From: Chitinophaga filiformis
GTDB taxonomy: Bacteria; Bacteroidota; Bacteroidia; Chitinophagales; Chitinophagaceae
DNA: 64,000 nucleotides
Assembly: GCF_023100805.1 (NCBI RefSeq)
Contig: NZ_CP095855.1
Span: 5,063,001-5,127,000 of the forward strand
Reading direction: 5' to 3'
Shown: positions 16,514 to 26,871 of the stretch, one piece after another
Position numbering within the stretch: the stretch's first letter is position 1
How the letters are laid out: every line of letters starts with the position of its first letter
The notes under the pieces: model-generated
What the model saw: only the letters and a program-made list of their open reading frames with translations
Databases searched by the model: none
What the model was told of the DNA's origin: nothing
Translations under genes and position numbers: made by a program

Positions 16514-19500
16514 TTATCTTACGAGTAACAACTTGCTCGTATAGGTTCTTCCGTTAGCTTTTATAACACAGAAGTGTACGCCGGCCGGCAGTATTCCTGC
16601 GTCAAGTGTTAACTTGTATGTTTCACCGGAACGTACCTGTTGATTGAATAACAGTTTCTCTATATGTCCGTGCAGGGCATTATAGATCTCTACTGTTACT
16701 TTCCCGCTTACCGGCGACTTGAACGTTATAAACGCCTTGTCAGCAAAAGGATTAGGATAAGTACTGTACTCCACTGGCGTTGTTGCTGTTTGCGCTAAGG
16801 CCATAGTATTGGTAGCAGGAGTTGCTGTCAATACCAACCGTGCAGTGTTCTGGCATCCATTGCCTCTGTCTGTTACAGTGAGATCAAATGTTCCCTTCAC
16901 ACCTGCATTACCCGATTGGTATATCAGCGTTGCGGTTTTATCACCGTCTATCATCTGCCAGCTGCCATCAGGAGAAGTAAGTGTCCAGGCATAAGTGGCG
17001 TTGACTACTGTCTGTGCTGTGATCACATCTTCACTCAGCGGTTCAGGCATTGATGCAGGCGCATTAATGATTGCATCCGGCAGTTTCTTATCCTCTTTTA
17101 CTTCTGTTTTTGTAGAGACGAAACAACCATTGCCCGGGTCTGTTACTGACAAGGTATATGTACCTGCCTTTGTAACAAAGACAGTTGCTGTCGATTCATT
17201 AAAGTTTCCGGGGCCGCTCCATTGATATGTTGCACCTCCGAGACCGGAACTACCTCTCAGCGTAACGATGTCATTGGCACAGGTCAGCGGACCATCGTTA
17301 GAAACCTGTACGTTACTTGGAGGTGTTATATTCTGATCTACTGTTGTAGATGTGGTAACATAACATCCGTTCGCGTTATTGGTAACTTTTAATGAATAAG
17401 TACCTTTCGTATTTACGTTCGCCTCCCTCGTGTTTGCACTGAAGTCGCCGGGTCCTGTCCACGCGTAAGAAACATTTCCGGTAGTCGTGTTACCAGTAAT
17501 CTTCACCGTCTTCTTCGTACAATTCAGCGGTCCGTCGTTACTTGCCTGTACATCGGCAGGAAGCGTGATGTTCTGTATAACAGTTACACTATCCTTTTTA
17601 AAGCAACCGTTCGCAGATGTAGCGGTTACATAGTATTTGCCATAAGTACTTACGCTTACCGGATTTTGTCCGGCTGTAAACCCTGTCCATGTGAATGTAG
17701 TATTTGCGGTAGTTGATGACGCTGTTAAGTTGACACTTCTCAGGTCACAGGTCAGCACTTGTGGCGCGGTGATTGTCAGGTTCGGTTTGTTGATATCCTG
17801 AGTGACGGTCACACTGTCCTGTTTAGTACAACCATTCGCAGATGTCGCGGTTACATAATACTTACCAGCTGCGCTCACACTGATCGGGTTCTGGCCTGCT
17901 GCACTACCGGTCCAGGTGAAGGTGGTATTTGCAGTAGTAGACGATGCGTTCAGATTTACACTTGTGGTAGTACATGTCAGCACCTGTGGTGTTGCTATGC
18001 TCAGGTTCGGTTTAACGATATCCTGCGTTACAGTCACACTATCCTGTTTGGTACAACCATTTGCAGAGGTGGCGGTTACATAATACTTACCAGGAGCTGT
18101 TACACTTATCGGGTTCTGGCCTGCTGCACTACCTGTCCAGGTGAACGTAGTATTTGCAGTAGTAGACGATGCGTTCAGATTTATACTTGTGGTAGTACAT
18201 GTCAGCACCTGCGGTGTTGCTATGCTCAGGTTCGGTTTAACGATCTCCTGCGTTACTGTCACACTATCTTGTTTGGTACAACCATTCGCAGATGTCGCGG
18301 TTACATAATACTTACCAGCTGCGCTTACACTAATCGGGTTTTGACCTGCTGCATTACCGGTCCAGGTGAACGTAGTATTTGCAGTAGTAGACGATGCCGT
18401 TAAGCTGATGCTGGTTCTCGTACAAGTCAATACCTGCGGTGTGGTAATGGTCAGGTTTGGCTTCACAATATCCTGCGTTACAATCACACTATCGATCTTG
18501 GTACAACCATTCGCTGATGTGGCAGTTACATAGTATTTACCAGGTGCACTTACGCTTATCGGGTTTTGACCTGCTGCATTACCGGTCCAGGTGAACGTAG
18601 TATTGACAGTAGTAGAGGATGCCGTTAAGCTGATGCTGGTTCTCGTACAAGTCAATACCTGCGGTGTGGTAATGGTCAGATTTGGTTTCACAATATCCTG
18701 AGTTACTGTTACACTATCCTGTTTGGTACAACCATTCGCTGATGTAGCGGTTACATAGTACTTACCAGGTGCACTTACAGTTATCGGATTCTGACCTGCT
18801 GCACTACCGGTCCAGGTGAACGTAGTATTTGCAGTAGTTGAGGATGCATTTAGATTTACACTTGTGGTAGTACATGTCAGCACCTGTGGTGTAGTGATGC
18901 TCAGGTTCGGTTTAACAATATCCTGCGTCACAGTTACACTATCGGTCTTGATACAACCATTCGCGGATGTCGCAGTTACATAGTATTTACCAGGAGTGCC
19001 TACGCTTATCGGGTTCTGACCTGCTGCATTACCGGTCCAGGTGAACGTAGTATTTGCAGTAGTAGACGATGCATTTAGATTTACACTTGTGGTAGTACAT
19101 GTCAGCACCTGTGGTGTAGTGATGCTCAGGTTCGGTTTAACAATATCCTGAGTTACTGTTACACTATCCTGTTTGGTACAACCATTTGCAGAGGTAGCAG
19201 TTACATAATACTTACCGGCTGCACTTACACTGATCGGGTTCTGACCTGCGGCATTACCAGTCCAGGTGAAGGTAGTGTTTGCAGTAGTTGATGACGCAGT
19301 CAGATTTACACTTGTGGTATTACATGTCAGCACCTGCGGTGTGGCGATGCTCAGGTTTGGCTTAACGATATCCTGAGCCACGGTCACACTATCCTGTTTG
19401 CTACAACCATTCGCTGATGTCGCGGTTACATAGTATTTACCAGCTGTACTTACACTGATCGGGTTCTGACCTGCTGCATTACCGGTCCATGTGAAGGTAG

Positions 19501-22500
19501 TGTTTGCAGTAGTAGAGGACGCCGTCAGGTTTACACTTGTCGTATTACATGTCAACACCTGCGGTGTAGCGATGCTTAGGTTCGGTTTAACGATATCCTG
19601 AATAACCGTTACGCTATCTATAGTAGAACAACCACTGGTCGTCGTTGCCGTTACATAATACTTACCCGGTGCTGTTACACTGATCGGATTTTGACCTGCG
19701 CCTTTACCCGCCCACGTAAACGTGGTTCCTGAGGTAGTCGATGATGCCATCAGACTTACACTCGTGACATTACATGTCAACACCTGCGGCGTAACGATCG
19801 TCAAATTCGGCTTATTGACATCTTGTGTTACAGTTACACTGTCTGTCTTGATACAACCATTTGCAGCAGTAGCGGTTACATAGTATTTACCGGGCGCAGT
19901 CACACTGATCGGGTTCTGACCTGCTGCATTGCCAGTCCAGGTGAAGGTGGTATTTGCAGTAGTAGAGGATGCCATCAGACTTACACTCGTGACATTACAT
20001 GTCAACACCTGCGGCGTAACGATCGTCAAATTCGGCTTATTGACATCTTGTGTTACAGTTACACTGTCTGTCTTGATACAACCATTTGCAGAAGTAGCGG
20101 TTACATAGTATTTACCGGGCGCAGTCACACTGATCGGGTTCTGACCTGCTGCATTGCCAGTCCAGGTGAAGGTGGTATTTGCAGTAGTAGAGGATGCCGT
20201 CAGATTTACACTTGTGGTATTACATGTCAGTACTGCCGGCGTAGCAATAGTCAGGTTCGGTTTAACGATATCCTGCGTTACAGTTACGCTATCGGTTTTG
20301 GTACAACCGTTTGCTGATGTGGCGGTTACATAATACTTACCAGCTGCGCTTACACTGATCGGGTTCTGACCTGCAGTTCTACCCGTCCAGGTGAAGGTGG
20401 TATTTGCAGTAGTAGAGGATGCAGTCAGGTTTACACTTGTGGTATTACATGTCAACACCTGCGGTGTAGCAATGCTCAGGTTCGGTTTAACGATATCCTG
20501 GACTACAGTCACACTATCCTGTTTGGTACAACCATTCGCGGAGGTGGCAGTTACATAGTATTTACCTGGAGTAGTCACACTGATCGGGTTCTGGCCAGCT
20601 GCATTACCTGACCAGGTGAACGTGGCATTTGTAGTAGTAGATGATGCCGTCAGATTTACACTTGTGGTATTACATGTCAGCACCTGCGGTGTAGCGATGC
20701 TCAGGTTCGGTTTAGTGATATCCTGCGTTACAGTTACACTGTCGATGCTGGTACAACCATTTGCAGTTGTCGCAGTAACGTAGTATTTACCAGGAGCAGT
20801 TACACTGATCGGGTTTTGACCAGCGGTCCTGCCCGTCCAGGTGAAGGTAGTGTTGGCGGTGGTTGAAGACGCCGTCAGGTTTACACTTGTGGTATTACAA
20901 GTCAGTACCGCCGGTGTGGCTACCGACAGGTTTGGTTTAACGATATTCTGTGTCACCGTTACACTGTCCCTGGTGGTACAACCATTTGCAGCGGTAGCAG
21001 TTACATAATATTTGCCAGGCGCATTTACGCTTACCGGGTTCTGACCGGTGGCAAATCCTGACCAGGTCAGTGTCGTATTAGCTGTTGATGAAGCCGCATT
21101 TAAAGTCACCGACGTATTAGTACAGGTCAGTACTGCAGGCTGCATTACCGTCAGGTTCGGCTTATCTATACTCTGCTGTACGGTAACGGAAGCTGTACTT
21201 GCACAGCCATTTATTGGATTTCTGATTGTTACCGTATAAGTTCCGGCAACACTTACACCCGGATTCTGTAACAGGGATGAGAAATTACCCGGTCCTGACC
21301 AGCTATAGGTAACACCCGCGGTTGCTGAGTTTCCGGTCAATACAACTGTTGGAGATGCACAGGTCAGTGGCCCGCTCACTTCTGCAGTTGCACCCGGAGA
21401 GAAATTGTTCTGAATAACAGTTACGGTATCCTTCGCAGTACAACCTGTTGAAGTATTCGTAACAGTCAGGACATAATCACCGGCAGCTGTCACTGCAGGA
21501 TTCTGGACTGATGACGTAAAGTTGCCCGGACCACTCCAGCTATAAGTAACATCGCTTGTATTTGAACTACCTGTCAATGTTACGGATGATCTGGCACAGG
21601 TCAGTGTATCCCTGACAGTTGCACTGGCGGTCAACGTACCGGTAGGCGTACCTGTCACCTTCACATTATCTACATAGTAGAATTCATCGTTACCGGTGGC
21701 CCTGGCTCTGATCACCAGCTGAAGGCTGCTGCCGCTTAAACCTGCTACAGACACATAGGTATAAGTACTGGAATTACCATTAATGTCCGATTTACGTTCC
21801 GCATACAACACCTCCGATCCGCCATTCAATTTATAATAGAAACGAAGATAGTCCGCATAGACGCCTGATTCATTCATCACAGCGCCACCGGTTACAGCAC
21901 TTCTTGCATTGGCAGAAATACCCACTCCGGTTTTACCACTGATGTCAATTACACCAGAGGTCCATACACTTTCACCGCCGGTACCCTGAGCACTTATCTT
22001 GAACTCATTGTTAGAAACGGCAAAGGTGCTGCCGGAAGGACCTTGTACAGACCATGCCGTACTGCCATTGTCAACAGTGGTTCCGTTGCTCAGTGTAAAG
22101 TCCTCCAGCCATAAGGTAGTTACCGTAGATCCAAGGCTGGTTACCGTAGTAGTAGCTGTATTCTTACAACCATTCACCGGATCAGTAACTGTCAGCGTAT
22201 ATGTGCCGGCTACACTTACTACAGGATTCTGCAGCGTAGAGGTAAATCCATTAGGACCAGTCCAGCCATAGGTCACACCCGCCGTTTCGGAACCTGCGGA
22301 CAAAGTCACACTGGACGTCCCGCAACTCAGCGGACCACTTACGCCCGCAGCAGCCGTTGGTACCGCCGTATTGGCGATAACTGTCACAGTATCTTTCGCG
22401 GTACAACCCGAAGAAGTTGAAACAGTCAATATATAATTGCCGGCAGTTGTCACTGCAGGATTTTGTGCTGATGAGCTGAAGTTGGCCGGACCATTCCAGC

Positions 22501-25500
22501 TGTAAGTAACGCTGCTTGCATTTGACGCGCCGGACAGGTTAACAGCTGTTCTGGCACAGGTCAGCGTATCTCTTACAGATGCGGTAGCAGTTACGCCGCC
22601 AGTCGCCTTGTCAGCACCCGTCAGCTTCACATTATCAAAATAATATATTTCGTTACTGCTTGAATTCCTTGCCCTGACGATGACCTGAATGGTGTTACCG
22701 TTCAATGCTGCGGAAGCAATGCTGACCCGCGCAATACCGCCGGTGCTTGTACCTATCCCCGCTGCATCATTATATACCAGCACTTCGGCGCCACCATTTA
22801 ATTTATAATACACACTGATATAATCATCATCTTCAAACACGTTGCTTCCCAACGCTTCACTTCGCAGGTCGGCGGTGATCACTACATCAGTCTTACCTGA
22901 TATGTCGATCACGCCAGAGCTCCACTTTGCTTCAACAGCTCCATTATTGGTAACTTTAAACTCATTGTTCTGTACGGAAACAGTACCCGCTCCTGTATTT
23001 TCCAGGGTCCAGGCAGTACTACCGTTGTCTGCAGCAGTACCATTCGCCAACGTGAAGTCCTCCAGCCAGAATGCGGCAGGAGCGGAAGATGTGCCTCCGG
23101 ATACCTGTACAGATGCCGAAGCAGTACATCCGTTGACAGGATTCCTTACAGTAACGGTGTAAATACCCGCAACACTCACCGCAGGATTCTGTAATGCAGA
23201 CGTAAAGCCATTAGGACCAGTCCAGGCATATGTTACACTGCCAGTCTGGGAACTTGCAGACAAGGTTACACTTGTGGCGGTACAACCCAAAGAACCGCTT
23301 ACAGATGCCGACACAGTTGGTGCAATGGTATTTGCAATAACAGTAACTGTAGCAGATGCCGTACAACCCGTTGAAGGGTTAGTAACAGTTAATGTATAAT
23401 TACCGGCAGCTGTCACTGCAGGATTCTGTACTGCAGATGTAAATCCATTAGGGCCACTCCAGCTGTAGGTAACGCCACTTGCATTTGAAGCGCCGGACAA
23501 GTTAACAGTTGTTCTGGCGCAGGTCAACGTATCATTTACAGATGCGATTGCGGTCAAACTACCGGTTGCCTTGTCGGCGCCAGTGAGCTTCACATTATCG
23601 AAGTAGTATCGTTCGGTACTGTTCGAGTTCCTCGCCCTGATAATCACCTGGACAGTACTACCGTTCAAGGCTGCAGAAGCAATGCTGATCCTGGCCGTAC
23701 CACTGGTACTTGTGCCTATCCCAGCTACATCATTATATACCAGCACTTCAGCGCCACCGTTTAATTTATAATACACACTGATATAATCGTCATCTTCAAA
23801 CAGGTCATTGCTTCCCGGCGTTTCACTTCGCAAATCGGCATTGATCACTACATCACTCTTGCCGGAAATATCAATCACACCTGAACTCCATTTCGCCTCT
23901 GCGGCTGCGTCATAAGTAACTTTAAATTCATTGTTCTGTACAGATACGGTGCCCGCACCAGAGCTTTCCAGGCTCCAGGCGGTGCTGCTATTATCGGCAG
24001 TAGTACCATTTGCCAAAGTAAAATCTTCCAGCCAGAAAGCGGCAGGGGCAGATGTACCTGCTGATACCTGCACCGATGCTGAAGCAGTACACCCATTAGC
24101 AGGGTCCCTTGCCGTGACAGTATAAGTACCGGTAGTATTGACAGAAGGATTTTTGGAAGTACTGGTGAAATTATTGGGTCCGGTCCAGCTATAAGTTACA
24201 TTGGGCACCGAAGAATTCGCATTCAGTGTTACACTCGTCATACAAGCGAGGGCGCCACCTGTTGCAGTAATATCCGGTGGTGTTTTATTCTCGGTTACGG
24301 TTACTGGAACAGTCACTGTACATCCCGATGACAATGTAGCGGTAACGATATATTCGCCGCCGGCGCTGACAACAGGATTTTGTGTTGCAGACGTAAAACC
24401 GTTAGGGCCTGTCCAGGCATAGGAAGAAACGGAGCCGCTCGGGCTTACTGTAATCTGTGCGTTACTGGCGCAGGTAACAGGGCCGCTAACAGTGGTGGTC
24501 AAGGTCACCGCAGGATCTACGGCCGTTACCTTTACGTTATCGAAGTAATAGAATTCATCACTACCCGACGCCCTTGCCTTCACAATGATCTGGATACTGG
24601 AACCACTTAAACCAGCTACGCTTACTGTCGCATTGCTGGTACTATGATTATTGATCGCTGATTTCTTTTCCGCGAACAACACTTCCGATCCGCCATTCAG
24701 TTTATAGTAGAACCTGATATAATCCATGTATGTGCCCGAATCGTTCATTGCGGCCCCACTACTCACAGCGCTCCTGGTATTAACAGATATACTCACATTC
24801 GTTTTACCGCCAATGTTGACGGAGCCGGATGTCCATACCCCTTCTCCACTGGTGCCAACACCACTTATTTTAAACTCATTGCCGGAAACAGAAAAGGTAC
24901 TGCCGGAAACAGCTTTAACTGACCATGCAGTTGTGCCATTGTCAACGGTGGTACCGTTAGACAACGAGAAATCTTCCACCCATGTATCTACCGCTGCCGC
25001 GGTGCCAGCCTTCACCTCTACCGACTTCGAATTGACACATCCGTTAGCCGGATTCTTTACAGTGACAGTATAAGTACCTGCTGTACTCACCGTAGGGTTC
25101 TGCGTCGTACTGGTATAACCACCAGGTCCCGTCCAGCTGTATTGGGCGCCGCTCACGGAAGAACTTGCATTAAGCGTAACGCCGCTACCACAGGCTAAAG
25201 TGCCACCCGTTGCTGAAAGATCCGGGACCGCCTTGTTTTCCGTCACGGTGACAGTAGCAGAACCGGAACCAGAGGAATTGGTGCCTGTAACGGTATAAAC
25301 ACCCGCTATACTTACCGTCGGATTCTGTGATGTGGAAGTGAAGTTGTTAGGCCCTGTCCAGCTATAAGTAACATTTGAGGCACCGGAGCTTGCAGATAAA
25401 GTGATCGATGAATTCGCGCATGTCAATACGCCGCCATTGCCGGCAGTTACCGAAACCGGTACAGTACCGGCACAGGCGCCTTTCTCTTTAAACACCCTGT

Positions 25501-26029
25501 ACTCTTCAATATAATATTTGGAAGTTTGGGAGCCTCCATTATTATAGTTGTAGATCTTTACGACCAGCTGTACTGTGTTGCCATTTAACAATGGGGAAGT
25601 AAAGTCGATCGTACCGAAATTGCCGGTACGCTGATCAAGCAATATCTCAGCGCCGCCGTTGATTTTGTAATAGATCCTGACATACTCGGAACTATTCATA
25701 TCTCCTTCTGATGAGACCTTCACTGCTACCTGCCAATCGGTATAACCCGCGGTAGAAAACACTTTGGAATACCAGATCCCCTCTCCTCCCAGTTCCTGCG
25801 CATGTAATCGTTTTGATTTCACGGCAAAATACCCGGAGCTGGAAACCCTTGATGCATCAAGGTACCAGCCGGTTGCTGAATTGTCGGCAGTCGTTCCGTC
25901 TGCCCCCGGGAATCTGGCCGTGACGATCGGACACTCGGGGGTCGCCCATACGGGACCGCCGATAAATAATGACAAAAGAAGGCCTAGCCGCATGATATGC
26001 GCGCGCGCCATAATAGGTAGAGTTTTCAC
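16514..26029 (-). CDS. Giant T9SS adhesin with Ig/PKD-like repeats, type A sorting domain
   Basis: A 3171-residue secreted protein. The signal peptide ends near VWATPEC; ATGs at 26011 and 25993 are alternative starts. The first half (to about residue 1618) alternates Ig-like domains (YSWTGPNGFTS ... VSVAGTYTVT) with a jelly-roll-like module seen five times (opening FWLEDFTLANGT, containing YISVYYKLNGG and YYFDNVKLTG), which may bind carbohydrate. Then come sixteen 75-residue repeats (about 1618-2820), two or three more Ig-like domains, and a type A T9SS sorting domain at the end (STYPNPFADKAFITF ... LPAGVHFCVI). The repeats contain paired cysteines (LTC ... NGC). It has no SprF-like partner, as expected for type A cargo. 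Function inferred as adhesin or matrix protein. Confidence 0.9.
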   Translation of the reverse strand: MKTLPIMARAHIMRLGLLLSLFIGGPVWATPECPIVTARFPGADGTTADNSATGWYLDASRVSSSGYFAVKSKRLHAQELGGEGIWYSKVFSTAGYTDWQVAVKVSSEGDMNSSEYVRIYYKINGGAEILLDQRTGNFGTIDFTSPLLNGNTVQLVVKIYNYNNGGSQTSKYYIEEYRVFKEKGACAGTVPVSVTAGNGGVLTCANSSITLSASSGASNVTYSWTGPNNFTSTSQNPTVSIAGVYTVTGTNSSGSGSATVTVTENKAVPDLSATGGTLACGSGVTLNASSSVSGAQYSWTGPGGYTSTTQNPTVSTAGTYTVTVKNPANGCVNSKSVEVKAGTAAAVDTWVEDFSLSNGTTVDNGTTAWSVKAVSGSTFSVSGNEFKISGVGTSGEGVWTSGSVNIGGKTNVSISVNTRSAVSSGAAMNDSGTYMDYIRFYYKLNGGSEVLFAEKKSAINNHSTSNATVSVAGLSGSSIQIIVKARASGSDEFYYFDNVKVTAVDPAVTLTTTVSGPVTCASNAQITVSPSGSVSSYAWTGPNGFTSATQNPVVSAGGEYIVTATLSSGCTVTVPVTVTENKTPPDITATGGALACMTSVTLNANSSVPNVTYSWTGPNNFTSTSKNPSVNTTGTYTVTARDPANGCTASASVQVSAGTSAPAAFWLEDFTLANGTTADNSSTAWSLESSGAGTVSVQNNEFKVTYDAAAEAKWSSGVIDISGKSDVVINADLRSETPGSNDLFEDDDYISVYYKLNGGAEVLVYNDVAGIGTSTSGTARISIASAALNGSTVQVIIRARNSNSTERYYFDNVKLTGADKATGSLTAIASVNDTLTCARTTVNLSGASNASGVTYSWSGPNGFTSAVQNPAVTAAGNYTLTVTNPSTGCTASATVTVIANTIAPTVSASVSGSLGCTATSVTLSASSQTGSVTYAWTGPNGFTSALQNPAVSVAGIYTVTVRNPVNGCTASASVQVSGGTSSAPAAFWLEDFTLANGTAADNGSTAWTLENTGAGTVSVQNNEFKVTNNGAVEAKWSSGVIDISGKTDVVITADLRSEALGSNVFEDDDYISVYYKLNGGAEVLVYNDAAGIGTSTGGIARVSIASAALNGNTIQVIVRARNSSSNEIYYFDNVKLTGADKATGGVTATASVRDTLTCARTAVNLSGASNASSVTYSWNGPANFSSSAQNPAVTTAGNYILTVSTSSGCTAKDTVTVIANTAVPTAAAGVSGPLSCGTSSVTLSAGSETAGVTYGWTGPNGFTSTLQNPVVSVAGTYTLTVTDPVNGCKNTATTTVTSLGSTVTTLWLEDFTLSNGTTVDNGSTAWSVQGPSGSTFAVSNNEFKISAQGTGGESVWTSGVIDISGKTGVGISANARSAVTGGAVMNESGVYADYLRFYYKLNGGSEVLYAERKSDINGNSSTYTYVSVAGLSGSSLQLVIRARATGNDEFYYVDNVKVTGTPTGTLTASATVRDTLTCARSSVTLTGSSNTSDVTYSWSGPGNFTSSVQNPAVTAAGDYVLTVTNTSTGCTAKDTVTVIQNNFSPGATAEVSGPLTCASPTVVLTGNSATAGVTYSWSGPGNFSSLLQNPGVSVAGTYTVTIRNPINGCASTASVTVQQSIDKPNLTVMQPAVLTCTNTSVTLNAASSTANTTLTWSGFATGQNPVSVNAPGKYYVTATAANGCTTRDSVTVTQNIVKPNLSVATPAVLTCNTTSVNLTASSTTANTTFTWTGRTAGQNPISVTAPGKYYVTATTANGCTSIDSVTVTQDITKPNLSIATPQVLTCNTTSVNLTASSTTTNATFTWSGNAAGQNPISVTTPGKYYVTATSANGCTKQDSVTVVQDIVKPNLSIATPQVLTCNTTSVNLTASSTTANTTFTWTGRTAGQNPISVSAAGKYYVTATSANGCTKTDSVTVTQDIVKPNLTIATPAVLTCNTTSVNLTASSTTANTTFTWTGNAAGQNPISVTAPGKYYVTATSANGCIKTDSVTVTQDVNKPNLTIVTPQVLTCNVTSVSLMASSTTANTTFTWTGNAAGQNPISVTAPGKYYVTATAANGCIKTDSVTVTQDVNKPNLTIVTPQVLTCNVTSVSLMASSTTSGTTFTWAGKGAGQNPISVTAPGKYYVTATTTSGCSTIDSVTVIQDIVKPNLSIATPQVLTCNTTSVNLTASSTTANTTFTWTGNAAGQNPISVSTAGKYYVTATSANGCSKQDSVTVAQDIVKPNLSIATPQVLTCNTTSVNLTASSTTANTTFTWTGNAAGQNPISVSAAGKYYVTATSANGCTKQDSVTVTQDIVKPNLSITTPQVLTCTTTSVNLNASSTTANTTFTWTGNAAGQNPISVGTPGKYYVTATSANGCIKTDSVTVTQDIVKPNLSITTPQVLTCTTTSVNLNASSTTANTTFTWTGSAAGQNPITVSAPGKYYVTATSANGCTKQDSVTVTQDIVKPNLTITTPQVLTCTRTSISLTASSTTVNTTFTWTGNAAGQNPISVSAPGKYYVTATSANGCTKIDSVIVTQDIVKPNLTITTPQVLTCTRTSISLTASSTTANTTFTWTGNAAGQNPISVSAAGKYYVTATSANGCTKQDSVTVTQEIVKPNLSIATPQVLTCTTTSINLNASSTTANTTFTWTGSAAGQNPISVTAPGKYYVTATSANGCTKQDSVTVTQDIVKPNLSIATPQVLTCTTTSVNLNASSTTANTTFTWTGSAAGQNPISVSAAGKYYVTATSANGCTKQDSVTVTQDINKPNLTITAPQVLTCDLRSVNLTASSTTANTTFTWTGFTAGQNPVSVSTYGKYYVTATSANGCFKKDSVTVIQNITLPADVQASNDGPLNCTKKTVKITGNTTTGNVSYAWTGPGDFSANTREANVNTKGTYSLKVTNNANGCYVTTSTTVDQNITPPSNVQVSNDGPLTCANDIVTLRGSSGLGGATYQWSGPGNFNESTATVFVTKAGTYTLSVTDPGNGCFVSTKTEVKEDKKLPDAIINAPASMPEPLSEDVITAQTVVNATYAWTLTSPDGSWQMIDGDKTATLIYQSGNAGVKGTFDLTVTDRGNGCQNTARLVLTATPATNTMALAQTATTPVEYSTYPNPFADKAFITFKSPVSGKVTVEIYNALHGHIEKLLFNQQVRSGETYKLTLDAGILPAGVHFCVIKANGRTYTSKLLLVR
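17566..21165 (-). repeat. Sixteen in-frame coding repeats with exact 225-bp period
   Basis: The codons for KPNL recur from 21156 down to 17781; consecutive copies checked at 17781, 18006, 18231 and 18456 are exactly 225 bp apart, and the whole span equals fifteen periods. Each unit encodes 75 residues of the form KPNLSIATPQVLTC ... FTWTGNAAGQNPISV ... GKYYVTATSANGC. The lack of any length change over sixteen units suggests recent expansion or gene conversion. Confidence 0.9.
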
Positions 26030-26172
26030 TATAGGCTCTGTTTTGTTTAATTCAAGGGTATAGAATATTTAATAGAATACAGGTTTATGTTACCACTTCC
26101 GTTCAATTCACATGTTACCATTCATTAAATACTATTGTTGATTTGTGCAACAGTCGCGGCATGCGCTTAATG
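26030..26172. other. Upstream region of the type A adhesin gene
   Basis: AT-rich bases directly before the adhesin start. A promoter is expected here, but no minus-strand TAnnTTTG box was found. It passes into the 72-bp repeat region. Confidence 0.3.
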
Positions 26173-26550
26173 CCACTGTTCTGTTTCTTTGTCACTGTAC
26201 CCAATAGTGCAGGTCTGAGCACTACAGTTCTCTCTGTAGAAACGGTGTCTTTTCGGTTTCAATGCCACTGTACTAAGTCGTGTCGGGCGCTATACACTAC
26301 AGTTCTCTCCCGGAAACTAAGTCTTTTGGTTTCAATGCACTGTACTAAGTCTTGCGGTCGCTGTACACTACGGTTCTCTCTTTAGAAACTGTGTCTTTTA
26401 GTTCCAATGTTACTGTACTAAATAGTACCGTTCTCTAAACACAACGGTCTGTCTACTGAAACTGTGTCTTTAGCTTCAATGCTATTTCTCTAATGGTATG
26501 TTATCTACTCTCTCTTAGAAACAGTGTCTCTTAATATCGAATCCGGATGT
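26173..26550. repeat. 72-bp degenerate tandem repeat, about five copies, intergenic
   Basis: The site CACTGTACTAAGT or its relatives starts at 26193, 26266, 26338 and 26410, with a decayed fifth unit near 26482, so the period is 72-73 bp. Other parts of the unit recur too: ACACTACAGTTCTCTC, GAAACTGTGTCTTTT and GTTTCAATG. GAAAC and GTTTC form inverted arms about 12 nt apart in the first two copies. Outer copies are more diverged than the middle ones. Not coding in any convincing frame. Confidence 0.75.
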
Positions 26551-26794
26551 AATATTAAATAATAATACTATAACAAGTATACTTAAATGTCATGATAACA
26601 TTTATTTTTTTATTGTCCAAAACACTGAATGATTGCGGCTTTTTGAGTGTATTGATACATTAATTAATTGATAGGCAATACTGGCAATTACACAAAATCT
26701 GTAAGTATGCTTCAACTGTCGTCTTCAAAAAAAAGTCGTCTATAGAGAAAAAAATGCGTCATGGCGTAATACCCTAAATACCTCCCAAATGAAA
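26551..26794. other. AT-rich gene-free stretch
   Basis: About 240 bases of very AT-rich DNA between the 72-bp repeat and the terminator of the ohr-type gene. No ORF, hairpin or repeat that I can support. Confidence 0.35.
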
Positions 26795-26820
26795 AACCAT
26801 CTCAAAAATGAGATGGTTCT
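26787..26820 (-). terminator. Terminator of the ohr-type gene
   Basis: Arms AACCATCTC (26795-26803) and GAGATGGTT (26810-26818) with a 6-nt loop. On the minus strand the stem is followed by TTTTTC, the form of a rho-independent terminator, about 50 bp past the stop codon at 26872. Confidence 0.75.
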
Positions 26821-26871
26821 AATGGTCTATACGATATATATATGATAGGCCAATTCATGAAATACGCCGGT

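Noticed and set aside
17759..20317. Plus-strand ORFs rich in Cys/Thr/Tyr opposite the 225-bp repeats
   Set aside because: Shadow frames of a repeat whose length is a multiple of three.
26143..26385. 80-codon plus-strand ORF over the 72-bp repeat
   Set aside because: It follows from the repeat being nearly a multiple of three, the first spacing is 73 bp, and the protein has no natural pattern.
26173..26550. CRISPR array (72-bp period, GTTTCAATG-like element)
   Set aside because: The whole 72-bp unit is conserved rather than a short repeat with unique spacers, copies are degenerate, and no cas genes are near.
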